Shown: positions 32,119 to 41,503 of the stretch, one piece after another
Numbering within the stretch: position 1 is the first letter of the stretch
Layout: each line of letters starts with the position of its first letter
Source of the DNA: an uncultured Actinomycetes bacterium
GTDB lineage: Bacteria > Actinomycetota > Actinomycetes > Nanopelagicales > Nanopelagicaceae
Direction: 5' to 3'
Length of the DNA: 64,000 nucleotides
Assembly: GCA_903834515.1 (NCBI GenBank)
Contig: CAILJM010000027.1
Location: 62,001 to 126,000, forward strand
The notes under the pieces: generated by a model
The model's database searches: none
Seen by the model: only the letters and a program-made list of their open reading frames with translations
What the model was told of the DNA's origin: nothing
Made by a program: the position numbers and the translations under genes

Positions 32119-32580
32119 ATGGCTTTACGCGATGGAGATGGCTGGGTGCAATGCGCATGCGGCAATCGCCATTGGGGATTAAATGGTGCGGCGGGCCTCC
32201 TCTTGGTGAGGGATGGCTCCGTTCTCTTACAACATCGCGCACCCTGGGTGCACAACGGCGATACATGGGGAATTCCAGGTGGTGCGCGAGATTCGCATGA
32301 AGAGATATTTGATGCGGCGGCACGTGAGGCTCATGAGGAGTGCGGCATCGATAAGGATTTAATCAAACCGATTGAGACCTTTGTCGATGATCATGGAGAT
32401 TGGGCATATTGGACTGTCATCTGCATAGCGAACGAGGATGTGGAAGCTCATCACGTCAATGATGAAGCTCTCCAAGTTGAATGGGTCCGTTATCAAGAGG
32501 TCTCACTCAAGAATTTACACCCAAGCTTTGCAAAATCGTGGCCAGCCCTACAAACCCTCTTGAGTGAATTGGGCATCTAA
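32119..32580 (+). CDS. NUDIX hydrolase
   Basis: A 153-residue hydrolase with a full Nudix box: GGARDSHEE then REAHEECGI (residues about 54-76). These enzymes cleave nucleoside diphosphates linked to other groups. The N-terminal CACGNRHWG segment looks like a small metal knuckle. The substrate cannot be deduced; NUDIX proteins of this form in actinobacteria are often pool-cleaning enzymes. It converges with dinG, overlapping it by 33 bases at the 3' ends. Confidence 0.92.
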   Translation: MALRDGDGWVQCACGNRHWGLNGAAGLLLVRDGSVLLQHRAPWVHNGDTWGIPGGARDSHEEIFDAAAREAHEECGIDKDLIKPIETFVDDHGDWAYWTVICIANEDVEAHHVNDEALQVEWVRYQEVSLKNLHPSFAKSWPALQTLLSELGI

Positions 32581-34581
32581 CCGTTTAAGTGAATCCTTGA
32601 TGATCTTCGCATCTGACGTTCGCCAAAAAGGTGGCATTGAATTCAATAAAATTGAACCGTAGCGCTTCGTAGTAATTCTCGAATCTAGGATCGCAACAAC
32701 ACCTCGATCATCGATCGAGCGAATTAGCCGACCCGTTCCTTGCGCCAATAAAAGTGCTGCTCGAGGAAGGGATACTTGCATAAATCCGCTACCGCCAGCC
32801 TCATCAGCCTCTGCTGCACGAGCGGCCATTACCGGCTCATCTGGACGTGGGAAGGGAATGCGATCGATAACTACAAGGGTGCATGAAGGTCCCGGCACAT
32901 CGATTCCTTGCCACAATGAGATCGTTCCCAAGAGGATTGACCTCGGATCTTGGGCAAAGCGATCAACAAGTGGTCCAACTGAGTCACCACGTCGCTGAGT
33001 GATGATCGGCAATTTCAACTCTTTCAAAACTTTTCGCAAATGTTCGTCCGCCATCTCGACGCCGCGCCAGGAGCTGAAGAGCGCCAAGGTTCTGCCCCCT
33101 GCCGCTTCTGCCAATTCCCCAAGCTCGGTCAGCGCTTCACGCGAAGGTCCCTCTCTGCCAGGTTCGGGGATATGTTTTGGTAGATAGAGCATGCCTTGAT
33201 TTGCAAAGTCAAAGGGTGAGCCGACATCTAGCATCTGAACATTTGCCGGGTCTATTTCGCCAGCATCAAATGATGAATCCGCTTCATCTTCGGAGGAATT
33301 CTTATTGACAACAAAACCAATAGACGAAGCGATCGCATCGAAAGATTTACCCACCGAGAGCGTGGCAGATGTTGCTATCACCGGGGTCTGAGTAAGTAAG
33401 TTCTCGCGCAAGACAGATGAGACTTGAAGTGGCGCTAAATACAGCGTCGAAAAATTTGGCTCAAACCACATAACCTGACCATTGCCTGGTTTGAGAAGTT
33501 TCGTTGCGGTTGTGAGTACCTCTTGAGTTGCACCCTTTACTCGGGCTCGTTCTGCAAGTGAATCTGGATCAACTACCTCAGAATCGGCATTGATGAGTGC
33601 AATCACGGCTGCTGCACTCTCTTTTATTTTTCGTGTCGGCGCCTCAAGCACCGAAGGAAGTTCGGGTAACCGTCCCGCCTTCGTTGGGTCGCTTCGTACA
33701 TCTTGGGCAAAATCTGTAAGCGCTTCTGCAAATTGATCTGCCGCCTTATCGAAGGCGATCGATGCCTTACCTGGCAGATGTTTCTTTGCCATCTTTGCTG
33801 CTCGTTCAACGCGCCCCGCGGTTAATTCTTCAGTCACCGCTTGAGTTGTTCTATCCATAAATTCGTGTGCTTCATCCAAAATAATGGCGTCACGCTCGGG
33901 CAAGATCGGATGAGAATCAACAATTTCAATTGCGAGCAAGGTGTGATTTGTAACCACAACATCAGCGGTCTGAGCTTTTGCTTTCGCATTCACTGCAAAA
34001 CATTGTGAACCGAATGGGCATTCATCCGCTCCCATGCATTCGCGTCCCGAGGTGCTATTTGCGATCCAGACCCGTCGATCTACATCGGGCGCATCATCTC
34101 TATCGCCAGAGATTCCAGGTGTCTCAACCCATGCTCTCAGGCGCTTTGCATCCTTCTCAAGTGAACCGATCTCAAGTAGCACCTCACCATCGGGATCGAT
34201 ACCTTCGCCATTCATCTTCTGGAGACAGATGTAATTACCCACGCCCTTATAGACAGCGAAGGTGAGCTCTCTCCCTAACTCCTTTTCCAATGCGCCTTTA
34301 ATCTTTGGGAGATCACGTTCAACGAGTTGACGTTGGAGTGCGAGTGTTGCGGTCGCAACCAATACTTTCTTCCCATGAACAAGTGCTGGAACAAGGTAGG
34401 CCAGGGACTTTCCCGTGCCGGTTCCTGCTTGCACGAGTAAGTGATGGCGATCAACAAGGGCATTCGCCACAGCCTCAGCCATCTCTATCTGTCCTCCACG
34501 CGCCTCGCCACCGATTGCCGAAACCGCTGCATCCAGGGCTGAACGAACTTTAAGAATAAAAGCAGAGTTAGAAGCGGTCAC
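32548..34581 (-). CDS. dinG: DinG-family ATP-dependent helicase
   Basis: A 677-residue superfamily 2 (XPD-like) helicase. Walker A is AGTGTGKS, the DEAH box is DEAHEF, and four cysteines for a probable iron-sulphur cluster are visible: one in NYICLQ and three in ECMGADECPFGSQC. The C-terminal motif VI region is ALLLAQGTGRLIRS. DinG relatives unwind R-loops and D-loops. It begins with GTG directly after the DinB-family stop, so the two genes are coupled. No SOS box was seen before the pair. Confidence 0.9.
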   Translation of the reverse strand: MTASNSAFILKVRSALDAAVSAIGGEARGGQIEMAEAVANALVDRHHLLVQAGTGTGKSLAYLVPALVHGKKVLVATATLALQRQLVERDLPKIKGALEKELGRELTFAVYKGVGNYICLQKMNGEGIDPDGEVLLEIGSLEKDAKRLRAWVETPGISGDRDDAPDVDRRVWIANSTSGRECMGADECPFGSQCFAVNAKAKAQTADVVVTNHTLLAIEIVDSHPILPERDAIILDEAHEFMDRTTQAVTEELTAGRVERAAKMAKKHLPGKASIAFDKAADQFAEALTDFAQDVRSDPTKAGRLPELPSVLEAPTRKIKESAAAVIALINADSEVVDPDSLAERARVKGATQEVLTTATKLLKPGNGQVMWFEPNFSTLYLAPLQVSSVLRENLLTQTPVIATSATLSVGKSFDAIASSIGFVVNKNSSEDEADSSFDAGEIDPANVQMLDVGSPFDFANQGMLYLPKHIPEPGREGPSREALTELGELAEAAGGRTLALFSSWRGVEMADEHLRKVLKELKLPIITQRRGDSVGPLVDRFAQDPRSILLGTISLWQGIDVPGPSCTLVVIDRIPFPRPDEPVMAARAAEADEAGGSGFMQVSLPRAALLLAQGTGRLIRSIDDRGVVAILDSRITTKRYGSILLNSMPPFWRTSDAKIIKDSLKRLDAQFTQEGL

Positions 34582-35052
34582 TTAATTCTCGAGAGCATCA
34601 AGAATCTGTTGAATATGACCTACAGGATGGTTTGTGAAGTGAGTAATCATTGCGGCCAGGGTTAGCTCGCCGTACTCGGAGTGTTGACAAGTGCGGAGTA
34701 AATCTTCGTCGGTTGCACCGTGCAATAATCTCGCGCTCTCGGTTCGTACCGCCTTGAAGAGTTCAAGTGCTGGTTCGATTGGCGCAGTACGATATGCGAG
34801 CACATCGCTTCCAGCGAGCGCTTCTTCACTAAATGATCGAATAACAGTGCCGGGCTCTGAGAGCACCTGGATGATCCGCGTAAGGCAATAGGCATCGGCA
34901 TGCGCAAGATGGTGAACAACCATCCGCGGGCTCCACTCCCCTGCGGGACCCTTATCTAAATCAGTGGGTTGCAACTTCTGTGCTGCAGCGAGAAAGTCAG
35001 TGGTAGCAGCTTCATATGCGGTGAGCAGCTTCATTAATTCAGTATTTGCCAT
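34582..35052 (-). CDS. DinB/DUF664-fold protein
   Basis: A 156-residue four-helix protein of the DinB/YfiT superfamily, seen in TDLDKGPAGEWSPRMVVHHLAHAD with its two-His metal-binding site, and a third His late (HPVGHIQQI). Members are metal-dependent enzymes or thiol transferases (for example mycothiol- and bacillithiol-dependent), mostly uncharacterised. It directly precedes dinG and follows a strong terminator after nrdJ on the other side. Confidence 0.87.
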   Translation of the reverse strand: MANTELMKLLTAYEAATTDFLAAAQKLQPTDLDKGPAGEWSPRMVVHHLAHADAYCLTRIIQVLSEPGTVIRSFSEEALAGSDVLAYRTAPIEPALELFKAVRTESARLLHGATDEDLLRTCQHSEYGELTLAAMITHFTNHPVGHIQQILDALEN

Positions 35053-35078
35053 GAGTAGATCTTAGAGGTTGAAGGAAT

Positions 35079-35112
35079 AAAAAAGGCCGCCAGAACTCTG
35101 GCGGCCTTTTTT
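35079..35112. terminator. Bidirectional intrinsic terminator between nrdJ and the DinB-family gene
   Basis: AAAAAAGGCCGCCAGA is followed by a short loop and then its complement ending in a T-run: stem GGCCGCCAGA/TCTGGCGGCC with flanking A and T tracts on the two sides. It lies between the 3' end of nrdJ and the upstream side of the DinB-family gene, so it terminates nrdJ transcription on the minus strand. Confidence 0.85.
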
Positions 35113-35134
35113 CAAACGAGAGTAACTATTCAGA

Positions 35135-37990
35135 TCAAGAACAACCTGATGTATTTCCACATCCTTCGCAGACGAAGCATGAACCGGCCATACGCATCTT
35201 CACACCGCAGGTCATGCAGAGTGGAGCATCGGACTTAACGCCAGTCATTTTCTCGAAGAGTTCCATTGAGGAACCCACACCTGCAGAGTTATCAACAGCC
35301 GCAGGCTTTGCTTCGATAGTGACTGATGCTGGCTTACTTGCAACCGCAGGAGCCGCCGCAGCTGCAGCTGGTGCTTTTGGGAGTGTTGGTGCTACCTGTG
35401 CATCCTGCGTATATTCGCCGGTCTCAAGCGCGCGTGCGCGCTCTGATGCGGTGTAGAGCCCCATTGCTGAACGAGTCTCATAAGGAAGGTAATCGAGGGC
35501 CAAGCGACGGAAGATGTAATCCATCATCGATTGTGCCATGCGGATATCAGCATCATCAGTCATGCCCGCTGGTTCGAAGCGTAGGTTTGTGAACTTCTCA
35601 ACGAAGGTCTCAAGAGGTACTCCGTATTGGAGACCGATCGATACTGCGATAGAGAAGGCATCCATGACGCCTGCAAGTGTCGAACCTTGCTTTCCAAGCT
35701 TCAAGAAGACTTCAGCAAGTGCGCCATCGGCATAAGAGCCAGCGGTCATATAACCATCGGCACCGCCGACAGAGAATGAGGTCGTCATAGCTGGGCGTGA
35801 CTTTGGAAGACGCTTGCGTGCAGGAGCCGAAGCTACAGCTGAAACATTTGAGTCAGTTCCCTTGTTCTCACCCTTGCCATCAGAGAGAGGTTGACCAACC
35901 TTGCAGTTATCACGATAGACAGCGAGTGCCTTAAGGCCAAGCTTCCATCCCTGGTAGTAGACCTCTTCGATCTCTTCAACAGTTGCATCTGACGGAAGGT
36001 TGACCGTCTTTGAGATTGCACCTGAGAGGAATGGTTGGCAAGCAGCCATCATATGGACGTGGCCCATTGCGCTGATTGAGCGAATTCCCATCGCGCAGTC
36101 GAAGATGTCGTAGTGCTCTGTCTTGAGACCAGGGGCATCGATGACATTTCCATTTGCTGCGATGTACTCGACAATCGCTTCAACAGTCTCCTCGGTATAG
36201 CCGAGTTTGCGAAGAGCCATTGGGATTGTCTGGTTAACGATCTGCATAGATCCGCCACCAACGAGCTTCTTGAATTTCACGAGAGCGAGATCTGGCTCGA
36301 TACCTGTGGTATCGCAATCCATCATCAAACCGATCGTTCCTGTTGGAGCAAGTACTGATGCTTGCGCGTTACGCCAGCCGTTCTTTGCGCCAATCTCGAT
36401 ACCAAGATCCCACTGCTTATTTGCTTCAGTCCAGACATCGCGATCGAGAGTTGAAACCGACTTCGCTGAGTGCGATGCATTTGCATGCTTCTTCATCACT
36501 TTGGTGTGTGCATCCGCGTTACGTGCATAACCTTCATATGCGCCAACGATTCCTGCAAGTTCTGCGGAACGGCGGTAAGAAGTTCCGGTGAGGAGTGAGG
36601 TGATCGCGCCAGCAAGTTGGCGGCCGCCATCTGAATCGTAAGCAAGTCCTGATGCCATAAGGAGCGCGCCGAGGTTTGCATATCCGATACCGAGTTGACG
36701 GTAGTTGCGAGTTGTCTCGCCGATTGGCTCAGTTGGGAAATCCGCGAAGCAGATCGAGATATCCATTGCAGTGATGATGAGTTCCGATGCCTTAACAAAC
36801 TTCTTGGTATCGAAAGAACCATCGTTGTTGAGGAACTTCAAGAGGTTGAGAGAGGCCAAGTTGCATGATGAGTTATCAAGTGACATGTACTCAGAGCATG
36901 GATTGGATGCATTGATGCGCCCAGTCTCTGGGTTGGTGTGCCACGCGTTGATGGTGTCGTCATATTGAATTCCTGGATCAGCACAAGCCCATGCCGCCTC
37001 CGCCATTTTGCGGAAGAGTTGCTTTGCATCGACAGTCTCGATGACATCGCCAGTTGCACGAGCTACAAGTCCAAATTGCTCGCCATTCTCATATGAACGC
37101 ATAAATGCATCACTCACGCGAACTGAGTTGTTGGCATTCTGGTACTGGACAGAGATGATGTCCTTTCCGCCAAGATCCATATCGAATCCGGCATCACGGA
37201 GGGCGCGAATCTTGTCCTCTTCGCGAACCTTCGTCTCAATGAACTCTTCGATATCTGGATGATCAATATCGAGTACGACCATCTTTGCAGCGCGACGAGT
37301 TGCTCCACCTGACTTGATAGTTCCTGCTGATGCATCGGCACCACGCATAAAGGAGACAGGTCCTGATGCAGTTCCGCCAGACTTAAGAAGCTCTTTTGCA
37401 GAGCGAATACGAGAGAGGTTGAGACCAGCTCCTGAACCGCCCTTGAAGATCATTCCTTCTTCGCGGTACCAGTTAAGGATGGAATCCATCGTGTCATCTA
37501 CTGACAAGATGAAGCATGCAGAAACTTGCTGCGGAGCATTAGTTCCCACGTTAAACCATACTGGTGAGTTGAATGAGAAAACTTGATGAAGGAGCATGTA
37601 TGTAAGCTCGTGTTCGAATACTTCGGCATCGACATCTGTTGCAAAGTAGCCGTTCTCTTTACCGGAGGCTACATAGGTGAGCACAACGCGATCGATTACC
37701 TGCTTGAGGGACCATTCACGGTTGTCATGACCCACTGCTCCGCGGAAGTACTTAGTTGTCACAATTGTTGAGGCATTTACTGACCAGAAATCTGGATATT
37801 CAGTGCCCTTCTGCTCGAAGATAACTTCGCCAGATTTCCAGTTAGTCTGGACGACATCGCGACGCTCCCACTTCACTTCATCATAAGGATGAACACCAGC
37901 GGTGGTGTAGATACGTTCAATACTTAAACCCTTACCCAACTTCTTTACTTGGGACTTGCGCTCCGCGGCGGGCTTATTAACGATAGACAT
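35135..37990 (-). CDS. nrdJ: Adenosylcobalamin-dependent (class II) ribonucleoside-diphosphate reductase
   Basis: A 951-residue enzyme making deoxyribonucleotides, independent of oxygen but dependent on vitamin B12. The glycyl/cysteine barrel is evident: NSPVWFNVG, GSGAGLNLSRIRS, NPCSEYMSLDNSSCNLASLNL (catalytic cysteine context), and APTGTIGLMMDCDTTGIEP. The C-terminal tail has a Cys-rich zinc ribbon (CMTCGVKMRMAGSC...CEGCG). No intein is seen. AAGGAG lies 8 bases before ATG 37990. It is the second gene of an nrdR-nrdJ unit, and its need for B12 implies cobalamin uptake or synthesis elsewhere. Confidence 0.97.
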   Translation of the reverse strand: MSIVNKPAAERKSQVKKLGKGLSIERIYTTAGVHPYDEVKWERRDVVQTNWKSGEVIFEQKGTEYPDFWSVNASTIVTTKYFRGAVGHDNREWSLKQVIDRVVLTYVASGKENGYFATDVDAEVFEHELTYMLLHQVFSFNSPVWFNVGTNAPQQVSACFILSVDDTMDSILNWYREEGMIFKGGSGAGLNLSRIRSAKELLKSGGTASGPVSFMRGADASAGTIKSGGATRRAAKMVVLDIDHPDIEEFIETKVREEDKIRALRDAGFDMDLGGKDIISVQYQNANNSVRVSDAFMRSYENGEQFGLVARATGDVIETVDAKQLFRKMAEAAWACADPGIQYDDTINAWHTNPETGRINASNPCSEYMSLDNSSCNLASLNLLKFLNNDGSFDTKKFVKASELIITAMDISICFADFPTEPIGETTRNYRQLGIGYANLGALLMASGLAYDSDGGRQLAGAITSLLTGTSYRRSAELAGIVGAYEGYARNADAHTKVMKKHANASHSAKSVSTLDRDVWTEANKQWDLGIEIGAKNGWRNAQASVLAPTGTIGLMMDCDTTGIEPDLALVKFKKLVGGGSMQIVNQTIPMALRKLGYTEETVEAIVEYIAANGNVIDAPGLKTEHYDIFDCAMGIRSISAMGHVHMMAACQPFLSGAISKTVNLPSDATVEEIEEVYYQGWKLGLKALAVYRDNCKVGQPLSDGKGENKGTDSNVSAVASAPARKRLPKSRPAMTTSFSVGGADGYMTAGSYADGALAEVFLKLGKQGSTLAGVMDAFSIAVSIGLQYGVPLETFVEKFTNLRFEPAGMTDDADIRMAQSMMDYIFRRLALDYLPYETRSAMGLYTASERARALETGEYTQDAQVAPTLPKAPAAAAAAPAVASKPASVTIEAKPAAVDNSAGVGSSMELFEKMTGVKSDAPLCMTCGVKMRMAGSCFVCEGCGNTSGCS

Positions 37991-38032
37991 GCGTACTGCT
38001 CCTTATGCTGGTTTTGAACGTGAGGGTATTAA

Positions 38033-38566
38033 CTAATTGTTCGCTGGGGAGAGCGCTTTTTCAGAACTAACTTTCTTCGCTGCATTTACTTCTTGAACTG
38101 ATCCATCTTTTGCCGAATGTGAAGGAGCGGCGCGGAGAAGTGCGATCTCGCCTTCAAAATCTTCGAGGGAGGCAAAGTTACGGTATACCGAGGCATAACG
38201 TAGGTAAGCCACCTCATCTAATTCACGGAGTGGCGCAAGAATTGCCATCCCGACTTCTTGGGCCTCTACCTCAGCTTGGCCATCTGAGCGAAGTATTTCT
38301 TCGACCCGCTGGGCAAGGAGAGCTAGATCGTCATCATTGACGGGACGTCCCTGGCAAGCCTTGCGAACGCCATTAATGACCTTCTCGCGGCTAAAGGGCT
38401 CGGTGGCACCTGATCGCTTGACGATCAAAAGCACCGAAGTCTCTGAGGTTGTGAAGCGACGACCGCAGGCTGTGCACTCGCGGCGGCGGCGAATAAGGGC
38501 GCCTTCATCGGCCGGCCTTGAATCGACGACTCGAGAGTCATCGTGGCGGCAGAAGGGGCAATTCAT
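38033..38566 (-). CDS. nrdR: Transcriptional repressor of ribonucleotide reductase
   Basis: A 177-residue regulator with an N-terminal zinc ribbon (Cys3, Cys6, Cys31, Cys34) and an ATP-cone from about 49 to 139 ([24 protein letters not shown]) that senses nucleotides. It represses nrd genes according to dATP/ATP. The C-terminal tail after 150 is Ser/Ala/Lys-rich and variable. It is upstream of nrdJ with a 42-base gap, so it probably regulates its own unit through boxes upstream. Confidence 0.96.
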   Translation of the reverse strand: MNCPFCRHDDSRVVDSRPADEGALIRRRRECTACGRRFTTSETSVLLIVKRSGATEPFSREKVINGVRKACQGRPVNDDDLALLAQRVEEILRSDGQAEVEAQEVGMAILAPLRELDEVAYLRYASVYRNFASLEDFEGEIALLRAAPSHSAKDGSVQEVNAAKKVSSEKALSPANN

Positions 38567-38637
38567 TCACAGCTCTTTTCATCTCGTTGGGTTACAGACT
38601 CACTTTGTGAGGGTAGATGGGGGAGATTAGCGGAAAA

Positions 38638-38683
38638 CCACAACTTATGGGTGATATTGCCGTGTCGACCCCTACATCTTGTG
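38638..38683. promoter_or_regulatory. Candidate pair of NrdR boxes upstream of nrdR-nrdJ
   Basis: CCACAACTTATGGGTG (38638-38653) and ACCCCTACATCTTGTG (38668-38683) resemble the NrdR binding consensus (roughly ACAC-A/T-rich-GTGT) and lie 30 bases apart start to start, near the roughly three helical turns known for NrdR pairs. They stand about 70-115 bases upstream of the nrdR start. The match is imperfect. Confidence 0.45.
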
Positions 38684-38797
38684 CCAACTGTACATCTACG
38701 GTTGAGAGTTTGGCCTCCACGATGCGGCGTGTCGAGGTGAACTCAACTCAAAATTCTGTACCAGGGTGGGGTTTCGCCTAACAAAGTATCTCTAAAT

Positions 38798-38883
38798 ACC
38801 CTAAAACGGACACCCCGCTACCCCAAAACGGAGACCCCGCTACCCCAAAACGGAGACCCCGCTACCCTAAAACGGAGACTCCT
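38798..38883. repeat. 22-bp tandem repeat, about 3.9 copies, running into the end of the DUF779 gene
   Basis: Units of 22 bases (ACCCCAAAACGGAGACCCCG followed by CT) start at 38798, 38820, 38842 and 38864, with one or two changes in the outer copies. The last copy includes the stop and last codons of the DUF779 gene, so the gene's C-terminus (VSVLG) comes from repeat sequence. No spacers, so not a CRISPR. Confidence 0.9.
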
Positions 38884-39275
38884 GTGGTGATCGGAGCGTC
38901 CTCGAGGATTGCCCACTCCACATCTGAGAAGAGTCTCGATCGAATCAGGAAGCGTTTTCCCTCTGGAGACTCCAAAGAGAATCCACCGCCTCTGCCATCT
39001 ACTACATCAATGGTGAGGTGGGTATGTTTCCAATATTCAAATTGCGATGCCGAAATCCAGATCGAAATACTTTCTGCAATTCCATCAATAATAAATTCGC
39101 CGAGCAATACATCGGCTGCTCCTACCCGAAACTCACCACGTGGGTAGCACATTGGAGAAGACCCGTCACAGCAGCCACCTGATTGATGAAACATCAGTGG
39201 TCCATGAATTGCGCGAAGTTTGCGCAGAAGTTCTGCGCAACTCTCGGTGTAATCCACCCGTGACGGAATCTCCAT
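38862..39275 (-). CDS. DUF779 family protein
   Basis: A 137-residue protein of the DUF779 family: GPLMFHQSGGCCDGSSPMCYP with Cys35, Cys36 and Cys43, then a beta region (ISIWISASQFEYWKHTHLTIDVV) and 'GGGFSLESPEGKRF'. The family is of unknown function but is very often encoded beside aldehyde dehydrogenases of the AcoD/ExaC type, as here. The cysteines and histidines could bind metal. AAGGAG lies 4 bases before ATG 39275. The stop codon lies within a 22-bp tandem repeat. Confidence 0.92.
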   Translation of the reverse strand: MEIPSRVDYTESCAELLRKLRAIHGPLMFHQSGGCCDGSSPMCYPRGEFRVGAADVLLGEFIIDGIAESISIWISASQFEYWKHTHLTIDVVDGRGGGFSLESPEGKRFLIRSRLFSDVEWAILEDAPITTGVSVLG

Positions 39276-39310
39276 CTCACTCCTTTTTATTTTGAATGTT
39301 ACTCAGTACA

Positions 39311-39353
39311 TCTACTCGGTAAATCTACTCGGTAAATCTACTCGGTAAATCGA
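39311..39353. repeat. 13-bp tandem repeat between the aldehyde dehydrogenase and DUF779 genes
   Basis: Three exact copies of TCTACTCGGTAAA at 39311-39323, 39324-39336 and 39337-39349, with a partial fourth, fill most of the 79-base gap. It could reflect slippage or act in the spacer between two cotranscribed genes. Confidence 0.9.
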
Positions 39354-39354
39354 C

Positions 39355-40878
39355 TTAGAAGAATCCAAGTTTATTTGGTGAGTACGAGACAAGGAGGTTC
39401 TTTGTCTGCTGATAATGATCGAGCATCATCTTGTGATTTTCACGTCCAATACCAGATGCCTTGTATCCGCCGAAGGCAGCGCCGGCAGGATATGCGTGAT
39501 AGCAATTGGTCCAGACGCGTCCAGCTTGGATTTCACGTCCCGCGCGATAAGCGGTATTCATATCGCGACTCCAAACGCCAGCTCCAAGTCCATACAACGT
39601 GTCATTTGCAATCTCCATCGCATTCTCAAAACCGTCGAACTTAGTTACTGAGACTACCGGCCCAAAGATTTCTTCTTGGAAGATACGCATCTTGTTATTG
39701 CCTTCGAAGATCGTTGGTGTTACGTAGTAACCGCCTGAAAGTTCGCCGCCGAGATCTGCACGCGTACCCCCTGTGAGAATCTTCGCGCCTTCTTTCTGGC
39801 CGATCTCAATATAGGAGAGGATCTTCTCTAACTGATCATTAGATGCCTGGGCTCCAATCATTGTCGAAAGATCAAGTGGATGACCTTGAACGATTGCTTT
39901 GGTTCGAGCAGTGACATCACCCAAGAATTTGTCGTAGATCTTGGTATCAATAAGTCCGCGAGATGGGCAGGTACATACTTCACCTTGGTTGAGTGCGAAG
40001 AGAGTAAAGCCTTCAAGCGCCTTGTCGTAGAAAGCATCGTTCTCCGCAGCAACATCTGCGAAGAAGATATTCGGTGACTTTCCGCCGAGCTCGAGTGTCA
40101 CGGGAATAATGTTCTCTGAGGCATATTGCATGATGAGTCGACCGGTCGTGGTCTCACCCGTGAAAGCGATCTTTGCAATTCGTGGAGATGAGGCAAGTGG
40201 CTTTCCAGCCTCGACGCCAAATCCATTAACGATATTGACAACTCCTGCAGGCAGAAGATCGGCGATGAGCTCCATCAGGAACATAATTGATGCTGGAGTT
40301 TGTTCTGCCGGCTTTAATACAACACAGTTTCCCGCAGCGAGCGCAGGTGCGAGTTTCCATACAGCCATCAAGATCGGGAAATTCCACGGGATAATCTGCC
40401 CAACTACACCAAGTGGCTCGTGGAAGTGATAGGCGACGGTATCGTCATCGAGTTCGCCAAGGGAACCTTCTTGTGCGCGAATCGCGCCAGCGAAATATCT
40501 GAAATGATCGATGGCGAGTGGAATATCTGCATTTATTGTCTCGCGGATTGGCTTTCCGTTATCCCATGTTTCGGCAACGGCGATCGCTTCAAGGTTTGCC
40601 TCCATGCGATCGGCAATTTTATTGAGAATAATTGCGCGGGCTGTTGCCGATGTCTTACCCCATGCACGAGCCGCGGCATGTGCGGCATCGAGTGCTTTAT
40701 CGATATCAGCGGCGTTACCACGGGCAACTTCACAAAAGACTTTTCCGGTGACGGGTGTGACATTTTCAAAATATTGACCCGACGATGGCTTTACATATTC
40801 GCCACCTATCCAGTGGTCGTATCGAGCTTTGAATGTAGCTTTGCTGCCAGGCTGGCCCGGTGCAACGTAATCTGTCAT
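39355..40878 (-). CDS. NAD-dependent aldehyde dehydrogenase (AcoD/ExaC-like)
   Basis: A 507-residue enzyme oxidising aldehydes to acids. Asn166 in PWNFP, Glu263 in [10 protein letters not shown] and the nucleophile Cys302 in GEVCTCPSR are all present. The opening ([24 protein letters not shown]) and the Cys302-x-Cys304 pair fit the acetaldehyde dehydrogenase group that associates with DUF779. GGGAG lies 6 bases before ATG 40878. It may detoxify aldehydes or serve ethanol-type metabolism, perhaps together with the alcohol dehydrogenase at 5088-6146, which is speculative. Confidence 0.95.
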   Translation of the reverse strand: MTDYVAPGQPGSKATFKARYDHWIGGEYVKPSSGQYFENVTPVTGKVFCEVARGNAADIDKALDAAHAAARAWGKTSATARAIILNKIADRMEANLEAIAVAETWDNGKPIRETINADIPLAIDHFRYFAGAIRAQEGSLGELDDDTVAYHFHEPLGVVGQIIPWNFPILMAVWKLAPALAAGNCVVLKPAEQTPASIMFLMELIADLLPAGVVNIVNGFGVEAGKPLASSPRIAKIAFTGETTTGRLIMQYASENIIPVTLELGGKSPNIFFADVAAENDAFYDKALEGFTLFALNQGEVCTCPSRGLIDTKIYDKFLGDVTARTKAIVQGHPLDLSTMIGAQASNDQLEKILSYIEIGQKEGAKILTGGTRADLGGELSGGYYVTPTIFEGNNKMRIFQEEIFGPVVSVTKFDGFENAMEIANDTLYGLGAGVWSRDMNTAYRAGREIQAGRVWTNCYHAYPAGAAFGGYKASGIGRENHKMMLDHYQQTKNLLVSYSPNKLGFF

Positions 40879-41010
40879 TTTTTCTCCCTAGGTGATTCGC
40901 GCCTCTGCGCATCGAATCTGACGCTACGCCTGCGAGTGGAGAGAGTGAAGATCCACCGGAGAATTTATTGGTTAATGAGTGCTAGCGCTCACGGGAGGGA
41001 AGGAGAATCC

Positions 41011-41358
41011 CTACTTCAGCGGAACGAGAAGTCGAGTACCTGTCGCCACATCAGTGGATGGAAGGTTGTTAGCGGTCACGATCTCATCGAGAACTGAACT
41101 CACATCCCGGTTACCCGCGACCATTGCAGCGACGGACCAGAGTGATTCACCTGGAGCTACAACGACGCGGATATACCCTGATGGAACTGATTGCGCTGAA
41201 GATGAAACGGAAGAAGTTGAGTGTGAACGTGTCTCAGAAGCGTGGCCCGTTGCGCTAAAACCAGCGCCGATTACTACTAAGAGCGATCCAGCTGCAACTA
41301 CACGCAGAAGGCTGCGACCGCGCCGGGTGAGCTTTACTGAATTCTGAGTCTTTGCCAT
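41011..41358 (-). CDS. LysM-domain membrane protein, SOS cell-division inhibitor-like (DivS/ChiZ type)
   Basis: About 115 residues from ATG 41358. One membrane helix (about 18-36, LLRVVAAGSLLVVIGAGF) follows a basic, short cytoplasmic start. After a Ser-rich linker comes one LysM domain (VVAPGESLWSVAAMVAGN to RLLVPLK) that binds peptidoglycan outside. It is divergent from lexA, with an SOS box (41400-41413) about 42 bases before the start. In mycobacteria and corynebacteria this position holds LysM proteins (Rv2719c/ChiZ, DivS) that stop division during DNA damage. That role is inferred from synteny. Confidence 0.85.
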   Translation of the reverse strand: MAKTQNSVKLTRRGRSLLRVVAAGSLLVVIGAGFSATGHASETRSHSTSSVSSSAQSVPSGYIRVVVAPGESLWSVAAMVAGNRDVSSVLDEIVTANNLPSTDVATGTRLLVPLK

Positions 41359-41399
41359 TGTCAGTACCAACTTCCTTAAAAACTCTGTTCGAGGGGATT

Positions 41400-41413
41400 C
41401 GAACAGTTGTTCT
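41400..41413. promoter_or_regulatory. LexA box facing the LysM gene
   Basis: CGAACAGTTGTTCT matches the Gram-positive SOS consensus CGAACRNRYGTTCG in all but the last base. It lies about 42 bases upstream of the LysM-gene start and 91 bases from the lexA start. Confidence 0.75.
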
Positions 41414-41457
41414 AATGAGAAAGATACCCCACCCCACTGACATTGGCAAGATTTTTC

Positions 41458-41471
41458 CGAACATATGTTCG
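41458..41471. promoter_or_regulatory. LexA box facing lexA, perfect palindrome
   Basis: CGAACATATGTTCG is a perfect SOS box, lying 32 bases before the lexA start at 41504. It implies classic self-repression of lexA. An ATG within it (41465) is therefore unlikely to be a start codon. Confidence 0.9.
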
Positions 41472-41503
41472 ACAATCTCAAGAAGTGCGGCTACCCTTTA
41501 CCC

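Noticed and set aside
38798-38883. CRISPR-like array
   Set aside because: Units are contiguous without unique spacers; it is a simple tandem repeat.
40976-40991. CIRCE-like heat-shock operator (TGAGTGCTAGCGCTCA palindrome)
   Set aside because: The half-sites touch instead of being 9 bases apart, and no chaperone gene is near; it is left as an unexplained palindrome.
40420-41097. 225-codon frame antisense to the aldehyde dehydrogenase
   Set aside because: A shadow of the dehydrogenase and upstream region, with no coherent domain.
41465-41503. ATG at 41465 as lexA start
   Set aside because: It lies inside the LexA operator palindrome and adds residues unlike the family; ATG 41504 is preferred.
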